Of a stretch of DNA of 64,000 bases, positions 8,113 to 17,894 are shown in pieces (within the stretch, counting starts at the first letter, position 1; each line of letters begins with the position of its first letter). The notes beneath the pieces are model-generated. The model did not search any database, was not told the DNA's origin, and was given only the letters and a program-made list of their open reading frames with translations. The stretch comes from Pectinatus cerevisiiphilus. Its GTDB lineage: Bacteria > Bacillota > Negativicutes > Selenomonadales > Selenomonadaceae. Position numbers and translations under genes: made by a program. The stretch spans positions 37,978 through 101,977 of the forward strand of contig NZ_SMAA01000010.1 in the NCBI RefSeq assembly GCF_004341685.1, written 5' to 3'.

Positions 8113-8718
8113 ATGTATACGTTGAAGATTACTGGCAGGGATGCTTTTTTGGATGATGTGTTGGCGCATTACCAAAATAGGGAAAAATTCTTAAAATACT
8201 GCATGGCTTGTAAAAAATATAATACATGCTGGTCATGTCCGCCGTTAAACTTTAATATAGACGAATATCTCCATGCTTATAAATATATATACTTTTGGGG
8301 TATCCAAATTTTTTATGCGAAGGAAATAATAGCAAATGTCACTGAAAAGGGAAAAATTTGGGGAATATCCATGCGGACAACGGAAACGGTGAAAAAACAA
8401 GTGAATAATATCTTGCTTTCGGCCGAGAAAAAAATACCGGATACGCTGTCATTATCTTCGGGAGGATGCAGCTTTTGCCGCAAGTGCTCCAGAATAAATA
8501 ATGAGGTGTGTTGTAAACCAGAGAAGATGCGGTATTCGTTAGATGCTTTTGGTATTGATTTGGGAGGCCTTTCGGAAGACTTTTTGCGAATAAAATTACT
8601 TTGGAGTAAGGATAGACTGCCGCAATATCATACGCTTATTCATGCATTGCTCAGTAAAGATAAAATAAGTGAACAGGCAATGCAAACTGTTTTCAATGAA
8701 TTGCAGGCACTTTCGTGA
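8113..8718 (+). CDS. DUF2284 cysteine-rich predicted metal-binding protein
   Basis: About 201 residues with two cysteine clusters: CMACKKYNTCWSCPP in the N-terminal third and CSFCRKCSRINNEVCC around residue 120, matching the DUF2284 family of predicted metal-binding, perhaps iron-sulfur, proteins. I prefer the ATG at 8113 because GAGGG is 5 nt upstream; an in-frame ATG at 8101 has only a weakly spaced site. Function is unknown in the family. It lies directly behind the amidohydrolase. Confidence 0.75.
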   Translation: MYTLKITGRDAFLDDVLAHYQNREKFLKYCMACKKYNTCWSCPPLNFNIDEYLHAYKYIYFWGIQIFYAKEIIANVTEKGKIWGISMRTTETVKKQVNNILLSAEKKIPDTLSLSSGGCSFCRKCSRINNEVCCKPEKMRYSLDAFGIDLGGLSEDFLRIKLLWSKDRLPQYHTLIHALLSKDKISEQAMQTVFNELQALS

Positions 8719-8758
8719 GAGCATAAATTTCCACCAATGAATAATACCAATAAAAAAA

Positions 8759-8778
8759 GGGATAAGCTATTTTATCCC
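8759..8778. terminator. Hairpin between DUF2284 gene and tRNA-Gly
   Basis: GGGATAA (8759-8765) and TTATCCC (8772-8778) form a 7-bp stem. On the minus strand it is followed by seven T, so it works better as a minus-strand terminator, for example for read-through from the cbi operon; on the plus strand it ends the DUF2284 transcript only weakly. Confidence 0.5.
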
Positions 8779-8835
8779 AGGTGTAAAAAAGAATTGCATA
8801 TAGAAAACTATTGTGGTAAAATTATTGAGTGTTCT

Positions 8836-8909
8836 GCGGGCGTAGTTCATTGGTAGAATATGAGCTTCCCAAGCTTAAGAGGTGGGTTCGATTCCCATCG
8901 CCCGCTCCA
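8836..8909 (+). tRNA. tRNA-Gly (anticodon CCC)
   Basis: A 74-nt cloverleaf with CCA encoded. The acceptor stem GCGGGCG/CGCCCGC is perfect, the anticodon loop reads TTCCCAA giving CCC, and the T arm GTGGG-TTCGATT-CCCAT is regular. It decodes GGG. A terminator follows at 8924-8944. Confidence 0.95.
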
Positions 8910-8923
8910 GAATAGAAATGTTT

Positions 8924-8949
8924 GAGCTGCTTAAAAGGCAGCTCTTTTT
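8924..8949 (+). terminator. Terminator of tRNA-Gly
   Basis: GAGCTGC/GCAGCTC 7-bp stem followed by TTTTT. Confidence 0.75.
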
Positions 8950-8970
8950 AGTTTGTAAAATTAGCTGGAG

Positions 8971-9645
8971 TCATAAAACAAGCTGGTGTTTTTCGTTAAA
9001 TTTAAGCATTTTTATATGCTGTCTGGCCAGTAGTTCCTTTTCGTGGCTTGCGATCAACATCGTTTTCCCCGCAGACGAAAAATCTGTTATAAAATTTTCT
9101 ATCCAGATTCTTGCTTTTTCGTCGAGGCCGTTTAACGGTTCATCCATCATTAAAATATCAGGATTAAGTGCCAATACCGCGGCGATGGAAACTTTTTTCT
9201 TTTCACCACCGCTAAGGTGGTAAGGTGCTCTGTCACGCAGATTTTCAATTTGCAGGAAATCCAGCAACGATTCTACACGTTCATTTACAGCCGCTTCGCT
9301 AAATTGCAGCTGTCTTGGCCCAAAAGCGATTTCATCATAAACCGTAGGATTAAAGAGCTGGGCGTCTGGGTTTTGAAATACATAGCCTATTCTTTTATGG
9401 AATTTTTTAGCTTCGCTATTATTTTTTAACAGCTGCGGTGTAATTTCTTGTTCGTCAAAAATATATTTTCCTTTTGATGGGAAAATAAGGCCATTGAGTA
9501 ATTTGAAAAGGGTGGATTTGCCACAGCCATTAGGCCCTACCAGCAGGATGAGCTCACCAGTATTTATCTTAAAGGAGATATCCTGTAAGGCTATAACACC
9601 ATCATAACCATATTCTACATGGGAAAGTTCTATTAATGGAACCAT
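8971..9645 (-). CDS. cbiO: Cobalt/nickel ECF transporter ATPase CbiO
   Basis: ABC ATPase of 224 residues energising metal uptake with CbiQ and CbiM. Walker A GPNGCGKST (about residues 37-45), Q-loop FQNPDAQLF, signature LSGGEKKKVSIA, and Walker B DILMMDEP are all intact. It is shorter than many CbiO proteins (about 270) and lacks the usual C-terminal extension. Its ATG overlaps the 3' end of cbiQ by 13 nt, indicating translational coupling. Last gene of the cbiM-cbiQ-cbiO operon. Whether the metal is cobalt or nickel cannot be fixed from the ATPase. Confidence 0.88.
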   Translation of the reverse strand: MVPLIELSHVEYGYDGVIALQDISFKINTGELILLVGPNGCGKSTLFKLLNGLIFPSKGKYIFDEQEITPQLLKNNSEAKKFHKRIGYVFQNPDAQLFNPTVYDEIAFGPRQLQFSEAAVNERVESLLDFLQIENLRDRAPYHLSGGEKKKVSIAAVLALNPDILMMDEPLNGLDEKARIWIENFITDFSSAGKTMLIASHEKELLARQHIKMLKFNEKHQLVL

Positions 9646-10439
9646 GTCGCTAAATATCCTTCTGTATATAAAAATATAATAAGTAAAAATAATGTTACCA
9701 ATACATACAATACGTGTTTTTTCTGGAAGTGATGGTGTTGAGCCACATGATATTCACCAGTGAAACATCGGCACAACATCGCGTTATATGTTTCAGCAGC
9801 ATATTCTTGGGATTTTATAAATGTCATTCCCATTATACCGCCAAGACTTTGGTATTTTCGCTTATTTTTACCGACTGATCGCAGTTTTAAGGCGATCAGC
9901 AGGTCATAAGCTGTATTACCGAGCAGAGCGATATATCTTACAGCTATATCTATTGCCATTATAAACAATCCGGGAATATGCATACCTCCCATCGCCTTTG
10001 TAAGCAGGTAAAAGGGAGTATTGTATGCCAAGAGGGCAACTATTACAGTGGTTAGAAAAACTTTAAAGGGCAGTACCCATAAGCTGGACATACCCCAAAA
10101 AGCAGCCGGCAGCATAATCAACAAACAAAACAATGCAGCTGCTAGTGCCGGTTTTAATATAGCTAAAAGGCGATGCCCGCTTAAAAAGCATAGATAAATA
10201 AGCACAACAGCCAAGACTATCAGCAGGAAAAGCAGCGATCTTGCCAGCGATATCAAAAAAATCAGTAATAGTACAAAAAAGAATTTAAAAGATGCACTTA
10301 CGAAACTTTTCTTTGAACCAATCGCATTTTCTCGAAAAATTATCATTTTGGCGATGATGGATAATAGGGTCTTATTGAGAAAATTTTCTGTGCTATGTCC
10401 AGGTTGGTAGTAGTCTTTTTGCAATAACCATGCGGGCAT
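9633..10439 (-). CDS. cbiQ: Cobalt/nickel ECF transporter transmembrane protein CbiQ
   Basis: The coupling T-component, about 268 residues with five or six hydrophobic helices. It has the characteristic MPAWLLQKDYY N-terminus and, near the C-terminus, the coupling helix with ALKLRSVG. I set the start at the ATG at 10437-10439, since family proteins begin at this MPxWLL. An in-frame GTG at 10491-10493 would overlap cbiM by 23 nt and is the alternative. It lies between cbiM and cbiO and overlaps cbiO. Confidence 0.85.
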   Translation of the reverse strand: MPAWLLQKDYYQPGHSTENFLNKTLLSIIAKMIIFRENAIGSKKSFVSASFKFFFVLLLIFLISLARSLLFLLIVLAVVLIYLCFLSGHRLLAILKPALAAALFCLLIMLPAAFWGMSSLWVLPFKVFLTTVIVALLAYNTPFYLLTKAMGGMHIPGLFIMAIDIAVRYIALLGNTAYDLLIALKLRSVGKNKRKYQSLGGIMGMTFIKSQEYAAETYNAMLCRCFTGEYHVAQHHHFQKKHVLYVLVTLFLLIIFLYTEGYLATWFH

Positions 10440-10470
10440 TTTGTTACGTCCTTGTCCTGCTGGACAATGC

Positions 10471-11466
10471 TTAAGCTGTTTTATTCGCTCCACCTAGCAT
10501 ACTTCCTATTATTTTAAATATTATTATCAAAAGTGCTGTACCTATCACTGCTGATAAAATATATCCGGCGGCATCAGGAATGCCACTGACCGCATAGTCA
10601 GGGAAAAGTGCATCATAGCTAAAGCCGTTAGCCATTTTATCAGGTATATAGCCCAACATCATGCCCAGTGAATTGTCTGCGGCTATTTCATCAGCACCCC
10701 ATTCACCCCAGGCTGTTCCGCTCGCAAGCAAGCCTAAAGGTGAAGCCAAAATTAATACTAAGATAAGCGCAAAAATCGGATTAAGTTTCATCTTTTTACT
10801 GTTATGAACGATTCCTGGTGATACTTTGATAATGAATTCATATATTGCTAAAGTGAAAACAGCTTCAGCGATACCGGCGATTAGCAGATGCGCCATAAGC
10901 ATTGCGGGCACCGAAACATTCAGTGGATATGGGCAGTAAAGGGCATGTCCTGCGGCATCGGTAAACAGCAAAGGCTGTATGCCAAACTCTACAGCTGCGA
11001 AAAGGGCAGCCATATTGATACCTATATAGGCACCTATTAATATAGCTATTTTATTTCCTAATGCAGAAGGCCAAATATTTTTTATAAGGCGGAAAATATA
11101 ATATCCGGTGAAAGGGAGAATAAATGCCATGTTAAAGGCATTGGCGGCAAATGCCAAAAGCCCTCCATCACCAAAAACGACGGCTTGTATCAGCAATGCT
11201 ACACTGATGGCTATGCAGGCTGCATAAGGCCCCAGTAGAATGGCTATCAGTGTTCCACCCACAGCATGGGCAGTTGTACCTCCTGGGATGGGTAGGTTAA
11301 ACATCATCATCAGAAAGGAAAAGGCTGCACCTACACCAATGAGCGGTATTTTATCTTTAGGCAGTTCTTCTTTTACTTTTTTTATTGAATAATACCATAA
11401 GGGAAGCATCGCGACAGCAAATACGCCGCAGGTAGAAGGACTTAAATAGTTATCAGGAATATGCAT
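10471..11466 (-). CDS. cbiM: Cobalt/nickel ECF substrate-binding protein CbiM with C-terminal CbiN/PDGLE-type domain
   Basis: A 331-residue membrane protein. The N-terminal MHIPDNYLSP carries the Met-His metal-binding residues that occupy the site in this family. Residues 1-215 are the CbiM core with about seven helices, and GGTTAHAVGGT is typical. Residues about 225-331 (SPLGLLASGTAWGEWGADE and a last helix) correspond to the PDGLE/CbiN-like component fused in one chain, which explains the lack of a separate cbiN. AGGAGG stands 7 nt before the ATG. No cobalamin riboswitch or obvious NikR box was found upstream. Confidence 0.87.
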   Translation of the reverse strand: MHIPDNYLSPSTCGVFAVAMLPLWYYSIKKVKEELPKDKIPLIGVGAAFSFLMMMFNLPIPGGTTAHAVGGTLIAILLGPYAACIAISVALLIQAVVFGDGGLLAFAANAFNMAFILPFTGYYIFRLIKNIWPSALGNKIAILIGAYIGINMAALFAAVEFGIQPLLFTDAAGHALYCPYPLNVSVPAMLMAHLLIAGIAEAVFTLAIYEFIIKVSPGIVHNSKKMKLNPIFALILVLILASPLGLLASGTAWGEWGADEIAADNSLGMMLGYIPDKMANGFSYDALFPDYAVSGIPDAAGYILSAVIGTALLIIIFKIIGSMLGGANKTA

Positions 11467-11610
11467 GACAAAACCTCCTTTTATAATGGGCTTATTATAG
11501 CATCTATTTATATTTAGAAGAAGCCTGTACCTGGGGATAAACGATACAGACTGATAATACAGTATTGTACGAAATTGGTATATGGGGGGGATAGGGGAAT
11601 TAGCACCATT

Positions 11611-11649
11611 AAAATGCCCGGCAGTCTTTATAGGCTGCCGGGCATTTTT
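11611..11649 (-). terminator. Strong bidirectional terminator
   Basis: AAAATGCCCGGCAG pairs with CTGCCGGGCATTTT (14 bp) with a 10-nt loop and A/T tracts on both sides. It ends the gyrA-DUF2905 transcript on the minus strand. Confidence 0.85.
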
Positions 11650-11655
11650 ATCAGT

Positions 11656-11871
11656 TTAACGTCGAAAAAACACGTTTATTAGCACAGTAAGCAATATGCT
11701 TATTATTATGGATGAAGCTAAGGGAAAATAGATACCGAATCCACTGGTTTCCCATTTAAAATCACCAGGCAGACGACCCAATGGTATAAACTTTCCACCA
11801 AAATACAACAGGCAGCCAATTACTGTCAATACGATACCTGCGTATATCATCATTTTACCAAGTTCATTCAT
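11656..11871 (-). CDS. DUF2905 small membrane protein
   Basis: 71 residues with two transmembrane helices separated by the family signature GRLPGDFKWE (about residues 33-42). DUF2905 proteins are small inner-membrane proteins of unknown function, often near DNA-maintenance genes. It follows gyrA by 43 nt on the same strand and ends 7 nt before the terminator, so it is probably in the gyrA operon. Confidence 0.85.
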   Translation of the reverse strand: MNELGKMMIYAGIVLTVIGCLLYFGGKFIPLGRLPGDFKWETSGFGIYFPLASSIIISILLTVLINVFFRR

Positions 11872-11914
11872 ATGCCATTCCTCTTCGAAAGAATATCAGT
11901 ATTTTTCTAAAATA

Positions 11915-14413
11915 CTATTCTTCACCCGCATCATGGTCAAAAACCGCCATTGCTGCAACACTGTCATTAATTTCTGTTTTCATGAGTTTTACGCCTTGGG
12001 TATTGCGGCTAATGATCGAAATACCGCTGACGTCCGAACGTATTACAATGCCGTCATTGGTAATCAGCATAAATTCCTGATCTTCACGGACTACCTTAAT
12101 ACCGACGACTTCGCCGGTCTTCGGTGTCACTTTAATATTGATAATGCCTTTACCGCCACGTGCCTGTCTGCGGTATTCGCCGACAGCAGTGCGTTTGCCA
12201 TAACCATTTTGTGTTGCTGTAAGTACAGTCGCACCGCGGTGCAAATTATCCATACCCACAACTTCATCGTCTTTGCGCAGAGAAATGCCTCTGACGCCGC
12301 GTGTGTTACGGCCCATAGAACGGACATCGCTTTCTTTAAAAGAAATGGCCAGTCCCTTTTTAGTACCGATGATTACCTGCCGGTCACCGTCTGTAAGTTT
12401 TACAGCGATGAGTTCATCGTCATCATCAAGTGACAACGCAATAAGGCCTGTCTTTTTGCGGGCTGTATCATATTCCGGCAATGCAGTCTTTTTCACGACA
12501 CCTTTTTTAGTAGTCATAAACAAGTATTTGTTATCGTCAAATTTATCAATTGGGATAACTGCGGTAATTTTTTCGCCCTGTTCTACCGGTAAGAGATTGA
12601 CAACAGCAGTCCCCTTGGCAGTGCGTCCTGACTCAGGTATTTCGTAACCTATAAGCTGATAAACACGGCCTCTGTTTGTAAAGAAAAGCATTGTTTTATG
12701 GGTAGAAGTGATTATCATGTTTTCCACAAAATCTTCTTCTTTTGTTCCCATGCCCGTTATCCCGCGGCCACCACGTTTTTGGCTTCTATAAACATCAACA
12801 GGCTGCCGTTTCACATAATTATTGTGGGTCATAGTCACAACAATATCTTCTTCGGCAATCAAATCTGCCATATTTAATTCGGAGGTATCCTGTGTTATCT
12901 GGGTGCGGCGTTCATCGTTGAATTTACGTTTAACTTCCGTAAGTTCTTCTTTTATGATGTTAAGTATCTTTTTTTCATCAGCTAAAATATCTGTTAAATC
13001 TTTGATTGTTTGCAGTACCTGCTGATATTCATTTTCAATTTTTTCCTGTTCTAAGCCTGTCAACCGTTGCAGACGCAGATCTAAGATTGCTTGAGCCTGC
13101 TTGTCTGACAAACCGTAGTTTGTAGTCAGCGCTTCTTTAGCAATATCTGCTGTACGTGAACCTCTGATTGCGGCAATGACTGCATCAAGATTTTCCAAAG
13201 CGATGGTCAGACCTTCTAGGATATGTGCCCGTGCTTTAGCTTTTTCAAGATCATATTTAGTACGTCGTGTTACAACATCTTCTTGATGCTTTATATAATA
13301 GTTGAGTATCTGCGGCAATGTCAGAATACGTGGCTGCCCGTCAACCAAGGCAAGCATAATTACACCAAATGTATCCTGTAATTGTGTATGCCGATAAAGC
13401 TGGTTTAAAATGACATCCGGATTTACGTCTCTGCGCAAGTCAATAACGACGCTCATTCCCTTACGGTCAGATTCATCGTTTAATCCGGTTATTCCTTCAA
13501 TTGTTTTATCGCGGACAAGCTGGGCTATTTTTTCTACTAATCTAGCTTTATTTACTTGGTAAGGCAGTTCAGTAACGATAATGCGTGATTTGCCGTTCGC
13601 TTTTTCTTCGACATGTGCACAGGCCCGCATCTTTACCGCACCACGACCTGTAGTATATGCAGAGATAATTCCTTCCCTGCCCATAATAAGTCCCCCAGTA
13701 GGGAAATCAGGTCCTTTTATAACTGTCATCAGTTCATCTACTGTGACTTCCGGGTTATCAATCATCATTAAAATACCATCGATAACTTCACCTAGATTAT
13801 GCGGAGGGATGTTTGTTGCCATTCCTACGGCGATACCAGCTGAACCATTGACAAGGAGGTTAGGCATCTTTGCAGGAAGGACTGTAGGTTCTTTTAACGA
13901 TTCATCATAGTTAGGCATGAACTCTACAGTATCTTTATCTATGTCAGAGAGCATTATTTCTGCAATCTTCGACATGCGCACTTCGGTATAACGCATTGCT
14001 GCCGCTGAATCGCCGTCGACGGAACCAAAGTTCCCATGTCCGTCAGCAAGCATATAGCGATAAGAGAAATTCTGTGCCATGCGCACTATAGTATCATATA
14101 CGGAAGTATCACCATGGGGGTGATATTTACCTAAAACTTCCCCAACGATACGTGCCGATTTTTTATACGGCTTATTGGATGCCATACCGGCTTCCTGCAT
14201 CGCATAAAGTATACGGCGGTGCACAGGCTTCAACCCGTCGCGGACGTCAGGCAGCGCTCTCATAACAATTACGCTCATTGCATAATCAATATAAGAGTTT
14301 TTCATTTCTTCTTCAAGCTTTACAGGGATAACTTTGCCTAAATTACCGAGCTGCCATGAACCGTTCTGCCCGGAATTTTTAGCATCATCCTTTTTATCAA
14401 AATCGTCTGCCAC
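11915..14413 (-). CDS. gyrA: DNA gyrase subunit A
   Basis: An 832-residue type II topoisomerase A subunit that introduces negative supercoils with GyrB. It has the DNA breakage-reunion domain with the catalytic tyrosine in RYTEVRMSK and a C-terminal beta-pinwheel with the GyrA box RGGRGITG (about residue 560), which separates gyrase from topoisomerase IV. The start is GTG after TGAGGTGAG. In the quinolone pocket ([10 protein letters not shown], residues 98-107) Thr and Ser stand where E. coli has Ser83 and Ala84; Asp87 is kept. gyrB is not in the window. Confidence 0.96.
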   Translation of the reverse strand: MADDFDKKDDAKNSGQNGSWQLGNLGKVIPVKLEEEMKNSYIDYAMSVIVMRALPDVRDGLKPVHRRILYAMQEAGMASNKPYKKSARIVGEVLGKYHPHGDTSVYDTIVRMAQNFSYRYMLADGHGNFGSVDGDSAAAMRYTEVRMSKIAEIMLSDIDKDTVEFMPNYDESLKEPTVLPAKMPNLLVNGSAGIAVGMATNIPPHNLGEVIDGILMMIDNPEVTVDELMTVIKGPDFPTGGLIMGREGIISAYTTGRGAVKMRACAHVEEKANGKSRIIVTELPYQVNKARLVEKIAQLVRDKTIEGITGLNDESDRKGMSVVIDLRRDVNPDVILNQLYRHTQLQDTFGVIMLALVDGQPRILTLPQILNYYIKHQEDVVTRRTKYDLEKAKARAHILEGLTIALENLDAVIAAIRGSRTADIAKEALTTNYGLSDKQAQAILDLRLQRLTGLEQEKIENEYQQVLQTIKDLTDILADEKKILNIIKEELTEVKRKFNDERRTQITQDTSELNMADLIAEEDIVVTMTHNNYVKRQPVDVYRSQKRGGRGITGMGTKEEDFVENMIITSTHKTMLFFTNRGRVYQLIGYEIPESGRTAKGTAVVNLLPVEQGEKITAVIPIDKFDDNKYLFMTTKKGVVKKTALPEYDTARKKTGLIALSLDDDDELIAVKLTDGDRQVIIGTKKGLAISFKESDVRSMGRNTRGVRGISLRKDDEVVGMDNLHRGATVLTATQNGYGKRTAVGEYRRQARGGKGIINIKVTPKTGEVVGIKVVREDQEFMLITNDGIVIRSDVSGISIISRNTQGVKLMKTEINDSVAAMAVFDHDAGEE

Positions 14414-14584
14414 TTTCTCACCTCAAATATATAATAAACGGTGTAAAAACCGTCTGAAAGCATAGATATACACATACATATTAACATTTTTCGGTTTAAA
14501 AGTCCAATTTTGGACAAGTATGTTTATACAAGCCAATTTTATCATTAATAATTCAAGTAATTGTGTAAAGTAAAATACGCTTTA

Positions 14585-15373
14585 TCAGAATATAGGTCTA
14601 TGCAGTAACTGCTTTGCACGCATCAAATAAGGAAAATGAAGATTTAACCAAAATTTGAAGAATGTGTGCTTGCGTATTTGGAAAACAGGTACCCTGTTTA
14701 AGGTATACACGTCATCGCTTGCTGCATCATCGCCTAAATTTACGGTGAACGCTGCCCGGTAGCCATATTCTTTTACTAATGAAATTACGTGTTGGTCATA
14801 ATCGCCATATGGGTATGCAAGGTAGTCTACTTGATAACTAAGATGATTTTGTAAGTCGATCTTAGAATCGTGCAGTTGTCTTTTTAGTTCATTGTCGTCT
14901 TTTACTTTGCTTAACTGTGGATGGTCGTAAGTATGTCCTTCAAATGTAATGTTGTTATTTTGCATTTCGTTTATTTCCGGCCATGTAAGGTAGCCTTGCC
15001 AACCAATATAATGAGATATCAGGAAAATAGTAGCATTGAGGCCATACTGTTTTAATACCGGATACGCGTTAGTGTAATTGTCTACGTACCCATCGTCAAA
15101 GGTTATTAAAACTGGATTGTCAGGAAGTGGTTTTCCCTTCTGCATATAATCCAATAATTGATCAGGGGTAATAGAATTATAATTATGTTCCTTAAGATAT
15201 TTCATCTGCGCGGTAAATTCATCAGTAGTTACTGCTAATGGTGAATGCTTATCATTATTGATCTCATGGTAATTTAAAACAGGAATTTCTTTTTTGTTGA
15301 TTATTTTTATGGCAGAAAAACTGCAAAGCAATAGTAAAACTATGATGATGTAAAATTTTTTATTTTTCAGCAT
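14585..15373 (-). CDS. Membrane-anchored polysaccharide deacetylase (NodB domain)
   Basis: 262 residues: an N-terminal signal/anchor helix (about residues 5-22), then a NodB carbohydrate esterase-4 domain. Motif 1 is LITFDDGYVDN with the catalytic and metal Asp pair; motif 2 is FEGHTYDHPQL, giving the H-x4-H metal ligands; YPYGDYD is a later family motif. Such enzymes de-N-acetylate extracellular or periplasmic polysaccharides such as PNAG or peptidoglycan. The gene is alone on its strand between gyrA and the permease operon, with about 170 bp on each side. Confidence 0.83.
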   Translation of the reverse strand: MLKNKKFYIIIVLLLLCSFSAIKIINKKEIPVLNYHEINNDKHSPLAVTTDEFTAQMKYLKEHNYNSITPDQLLDYMQKGKPLPDNPVLITFDDGYVDNYTNAYPVLKQYGLNATIFLISHYIGWQGYLTWPEINEMQNNNITFEGHTYDHPQLSKVKDDNELKRQLHDSKIDLQNHLSYQVDYLAYPYGDYDQHVISLVKEYGYRAAFTVNLGDDAASDDVYTLNRVPVFQIRKHTFFKFWLNLHFPYLMRAKQLLHRPIF

Positions 15374-15544
15374 TTAATACCAGAATCTCCTTATCTTAAA
15401 TAATATGTATAGGATACATGTATAATATGAAATTTTTCTGATAAAATGCCGTATTATTTATTGTGCGTTTATGAGTGAACAACTTTTATAGCTATGGCTC
15501 TGCCAAGCTGTTTTGGGCACCTAAATTTAGTAAAAGAGGTTAGC

Positions 15545-16891
15545 TCAGTGTCTGCTTTTTTTCACCCTATAGCCGGCATAAATACATAAAAGCCAAATTG
15601 GGCACAGGTATACAGCCAACCGATAATCAGGCATGGCAGCCATTGTTATGCCAATTGAAAGGAAATATATTATTCCTGCGTAATTTAGTAGAGGAAATAA
15701 AGGCATTTTGTAAGATAACTTTTTTGCCTTTAAGCCTATTTTTTGTCGGAATTTTATCTGTGTATATAAAATCATTATCCAATTTATGAGCGCCGCTATT
15801 GTAGCGATGGACATTACGTAATTAAAAACTTCTTTAGGGGCAAGATATGTGATAATAACAACTATCCCTACAAATAGTGAAGAAAACAATACAGCTGCTC
15901 TTGGCACACCATCAGATGAGAGTTTCTTTAAAAACGCCGGCGCGTTGTTTTGTAAGGCAAGTCCATGCAGCATCCTGGCATTGCTGTATAAGCAGCTGTT
16001 GTAAGCTGAAAAAACACCTGTCAATACTATTATGTTGAGTATTGAAGCAGCCGCAGGAAACCCAATCGCTGAAAAAATTTCTACAAACGGGCTGCCATTC
16101 ATTCCTACCTTATCCCAAGGGTATATGGTCACTAAGACAAACATTGAACCTACATAAAATATTAAGATACGGCCTATGATCAGGTTTATCGCCTTAGGGA
16201 TGGTTTTTACTGGGTTTTCAGCCTCACCTGCTGTTATACCAATTAATTCAGTTCCACCAAAAGAAAAGGTAACGACAACAAAAGAGAGCATCATACCTGT
16301 TAGACCTTTAGGGAAAAAACCACCGTTGTCGAAAAGATTTTTAAGTCCGATAGGAGCGTCAGCACCTACCCCAAAAAAGATCATCAAGATACCGAAAATT
16401 ATCATAAGTAAGATGGCAACGACTTTTACTATCGCACCCCAAAATTCGATTTCGCCAAATGAACGCACATTAACGAGGTTTATGATATTGACGATTACAA
16501 ATAAAACTAAACCGGATACCCACATTGGCAGCGTAGGAAACCAATGCTGCATATAAATGCCTATTACTGAAACCTCTACCATCGATACAGCTACATAATT
16601 GAACCAGTAGTTCCAGCCTGATAGAAATCCGGGGAATTCACCCCAATAATCGTAAGCATAAGCACTAAAGGAACCAGATATAGGATTATCGACGGACATC
16701 TCGCCCAAAGCCCTGACGACAAAGTAAATGAATATACCGCCTATCAAATAGGACAGCATAACAGCGGGACCAACCATCTTAATCGTACTAGCTGAGCCGT
16801 AAAAAAGTCCTGTGCCGATAGCACAGCCCAGCGCTATCATTTGAATATGGCGGTCTTTAAGACGGCGTTGTAATTTTTTATCTTCTTCCAA
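15545..16891 (-). CDS. Amino acid permease (APC superfamily, AroP/ProY/GabP-type)
   Basis: A 448-residue transporter with 12 predicted helices. The start of helix 1, ALGCAIGTGLFYGSA, carries the unwound-helix glycines that bind the substrate carboxylate, and GEMSVDNPISGSFSAYA is the typical loop after helix 2. These place it in the amino acid transporter (AAT) branch of the APC family, a proton symporter. Substrate unknown. It lies 29 nt behind the ppx/gppA-like gene and is likely the last gene of that operon. Confidence 0.85.
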   Translation of the reverse strand: MEEDKKLQRRLKDRHIQMIALGCAIGTGLFYGSASTIKMVGPAVMLSYLIGGIFIYFVVRALGEMSVDNPISGSFSAYAYDYWGEFPGFLSGWNYWFNYVAVSMVEVSVIGIYMQHWFPTLPMWVSGLVLFVIVNIINLVNVRSFGEIEFWGAIVKVVAILLMIIFGILMIFFGVGADAPIGLKNLFDNGGFFPKGLTGMMLSFVVVTFSFGGTELIGITAGEAENPVKTIPKAINLIIGRILIFYVGSMFVLVTIYPWDKVGMNGSPFVEIFSAIGFPAAASILNIIVLTGVFSAYNSCLYSNARMLHGLALQNNAPAFLKKLSSDGVPRAAVLFSSLFVGIVVIITYLAPKEVFNYVMSIATIAALINWIMILYTQIKFRQKIGLKAKKLSYKMPLFPLLNYAGIIYFLSIGITMAAMPDYRLAVYLCPIWLLCIYAGYRVKKSRH

Positions 16892-16920
16892 AATAATTAA
16901 TCCATTTCTTTAATATGTTT

Positions 16921-17838
16921 CTATTTTTTTCCATTGTCGATAATCTGGTCATAAATAAAACCTTCACGCATCCCTGTATCACTATAAGTCAAACATTCAG
17001 CGCTAAAATGCTGGCAGATAGTATTGATCAGTACTATTCCTGGTATTATTGTTTGTAATCTGTCTGGTGCGGTTTTCAACAGCATAATAATGTCTTTTTC
17101 CGTTGGTTGATTATCGCGTACATAACGCTGTATCAGTTCAGAAAATTCTTTTACCTGCATGTGCATATTATCAGCAGGGCAGGCGAAGAGCTTATTGTAT
17201 AGTAGCCGTAGGCTTTTAGCAGTGCCGCCTATACCACAAATATTAGCGGTTTTTATATTGGTAAAATCTTTTGCTGAATCCAAGAAAGAGTTTATTTCTT
17301 TTTTCATGTCGGTAATTTCATCATTGCTAGGCAGAAAATCTTCCACATATTTCGTATGCAGCAAAAGCGCACCGAGCGGTATGCTGGTTTTTTTTATGAT
17401 GGTTGAATTTTCGTAGTGAATAATTTCGGTACTACCGCCGCCTACATCGATAATAATGCCTGTTTTTGAATCGATTTCCCGCATGACGCCGATAAAGTCA
17501 AACTTGGCTTCTTCTTCACCGGTTATAATCCGTATGGGAATATGTGTGCGCCGCTGTAATTCTTCGATAACTGCATTACTGTTTTTAGCATTGCGGATAG
17601 CAGCCGTGGTGAAGGCGGATACATTTTCTATCTTGAAATCGTGTAGAAAATCCCGAAATTCATTTAAAATAGTACAGGTTTTATCTATTCCCTGTTGCTT
17701 GAGAATGCCGTTTTCCACATATGCGGCCAGTCCCAGCGTATGCTTTTTTTTCATGAGCATTTCTATTTTGCCGTAGTTTATATTGTATATAGCCATTCGT
17801 ACTGTACTTGAGCCAATATCAATTATTGCATAAAGCAT
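16921..17838 (-). CDS. Ppx/GppA-family phosphatase
   Basis: 305 residues with the ASKHA fold. It has the phosphate-1 motif IIDIGSSTVRM at the N-terminus, the catalytic-glutamate region TGEEEAKFDF, and phosphate-2 motif IIDVGGGSTEI near residue 140. The family hydrolyses polyphosphate (Ppx) or pppGpp (GppA). At about 300 residues it is the short form without the C-terminal HD domain. It sits in a probable operon downstream of a TSUP permease and upstream of an amino acid permease. Polyphosphate versus pppGpp cannot be decided from sequence. Confidence 0.83.
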   Translation of the reverse strand: MLYAIIDIGSSTVRMAIYNINYGKIEMLMKKKHTLGLAAYVENGILKQQGIDKTCTILNEFRDFLHDFKIENVSAFTTAAIRNAKNSNAVIEELQRRTHIPIRIITGEEEAKFDFIGVMREIDSKTGIIIDVGGGSTEIIHYENSTIIKKTSIPLGALLLHTKYVEDFLPSNDEITDMKKEINSFLDSAKDFTNIKTANICGIGGTAKSLRLLYNKLFACPADNMHMQVKEFSELIQRYVRDNQPTEKDIIMLLKTAPDRLQTIIPGIVLINTICQHFSAECLTYSDTGMREGFIYDQIIDNGKK

Positions 17839-17894
17839 CTACTTATTCCTCCAAATTCCCAATTGATGTGTAGTTATGACAAATTTACGATATC

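Noticed and set aside
11467..11610. Cobalamin or NiCo riboswitch before cbiM
   Set aside because: No B12 box or NiCo junction sequence; only a short AATAC-A-GTATT palindrome (11556-11566).
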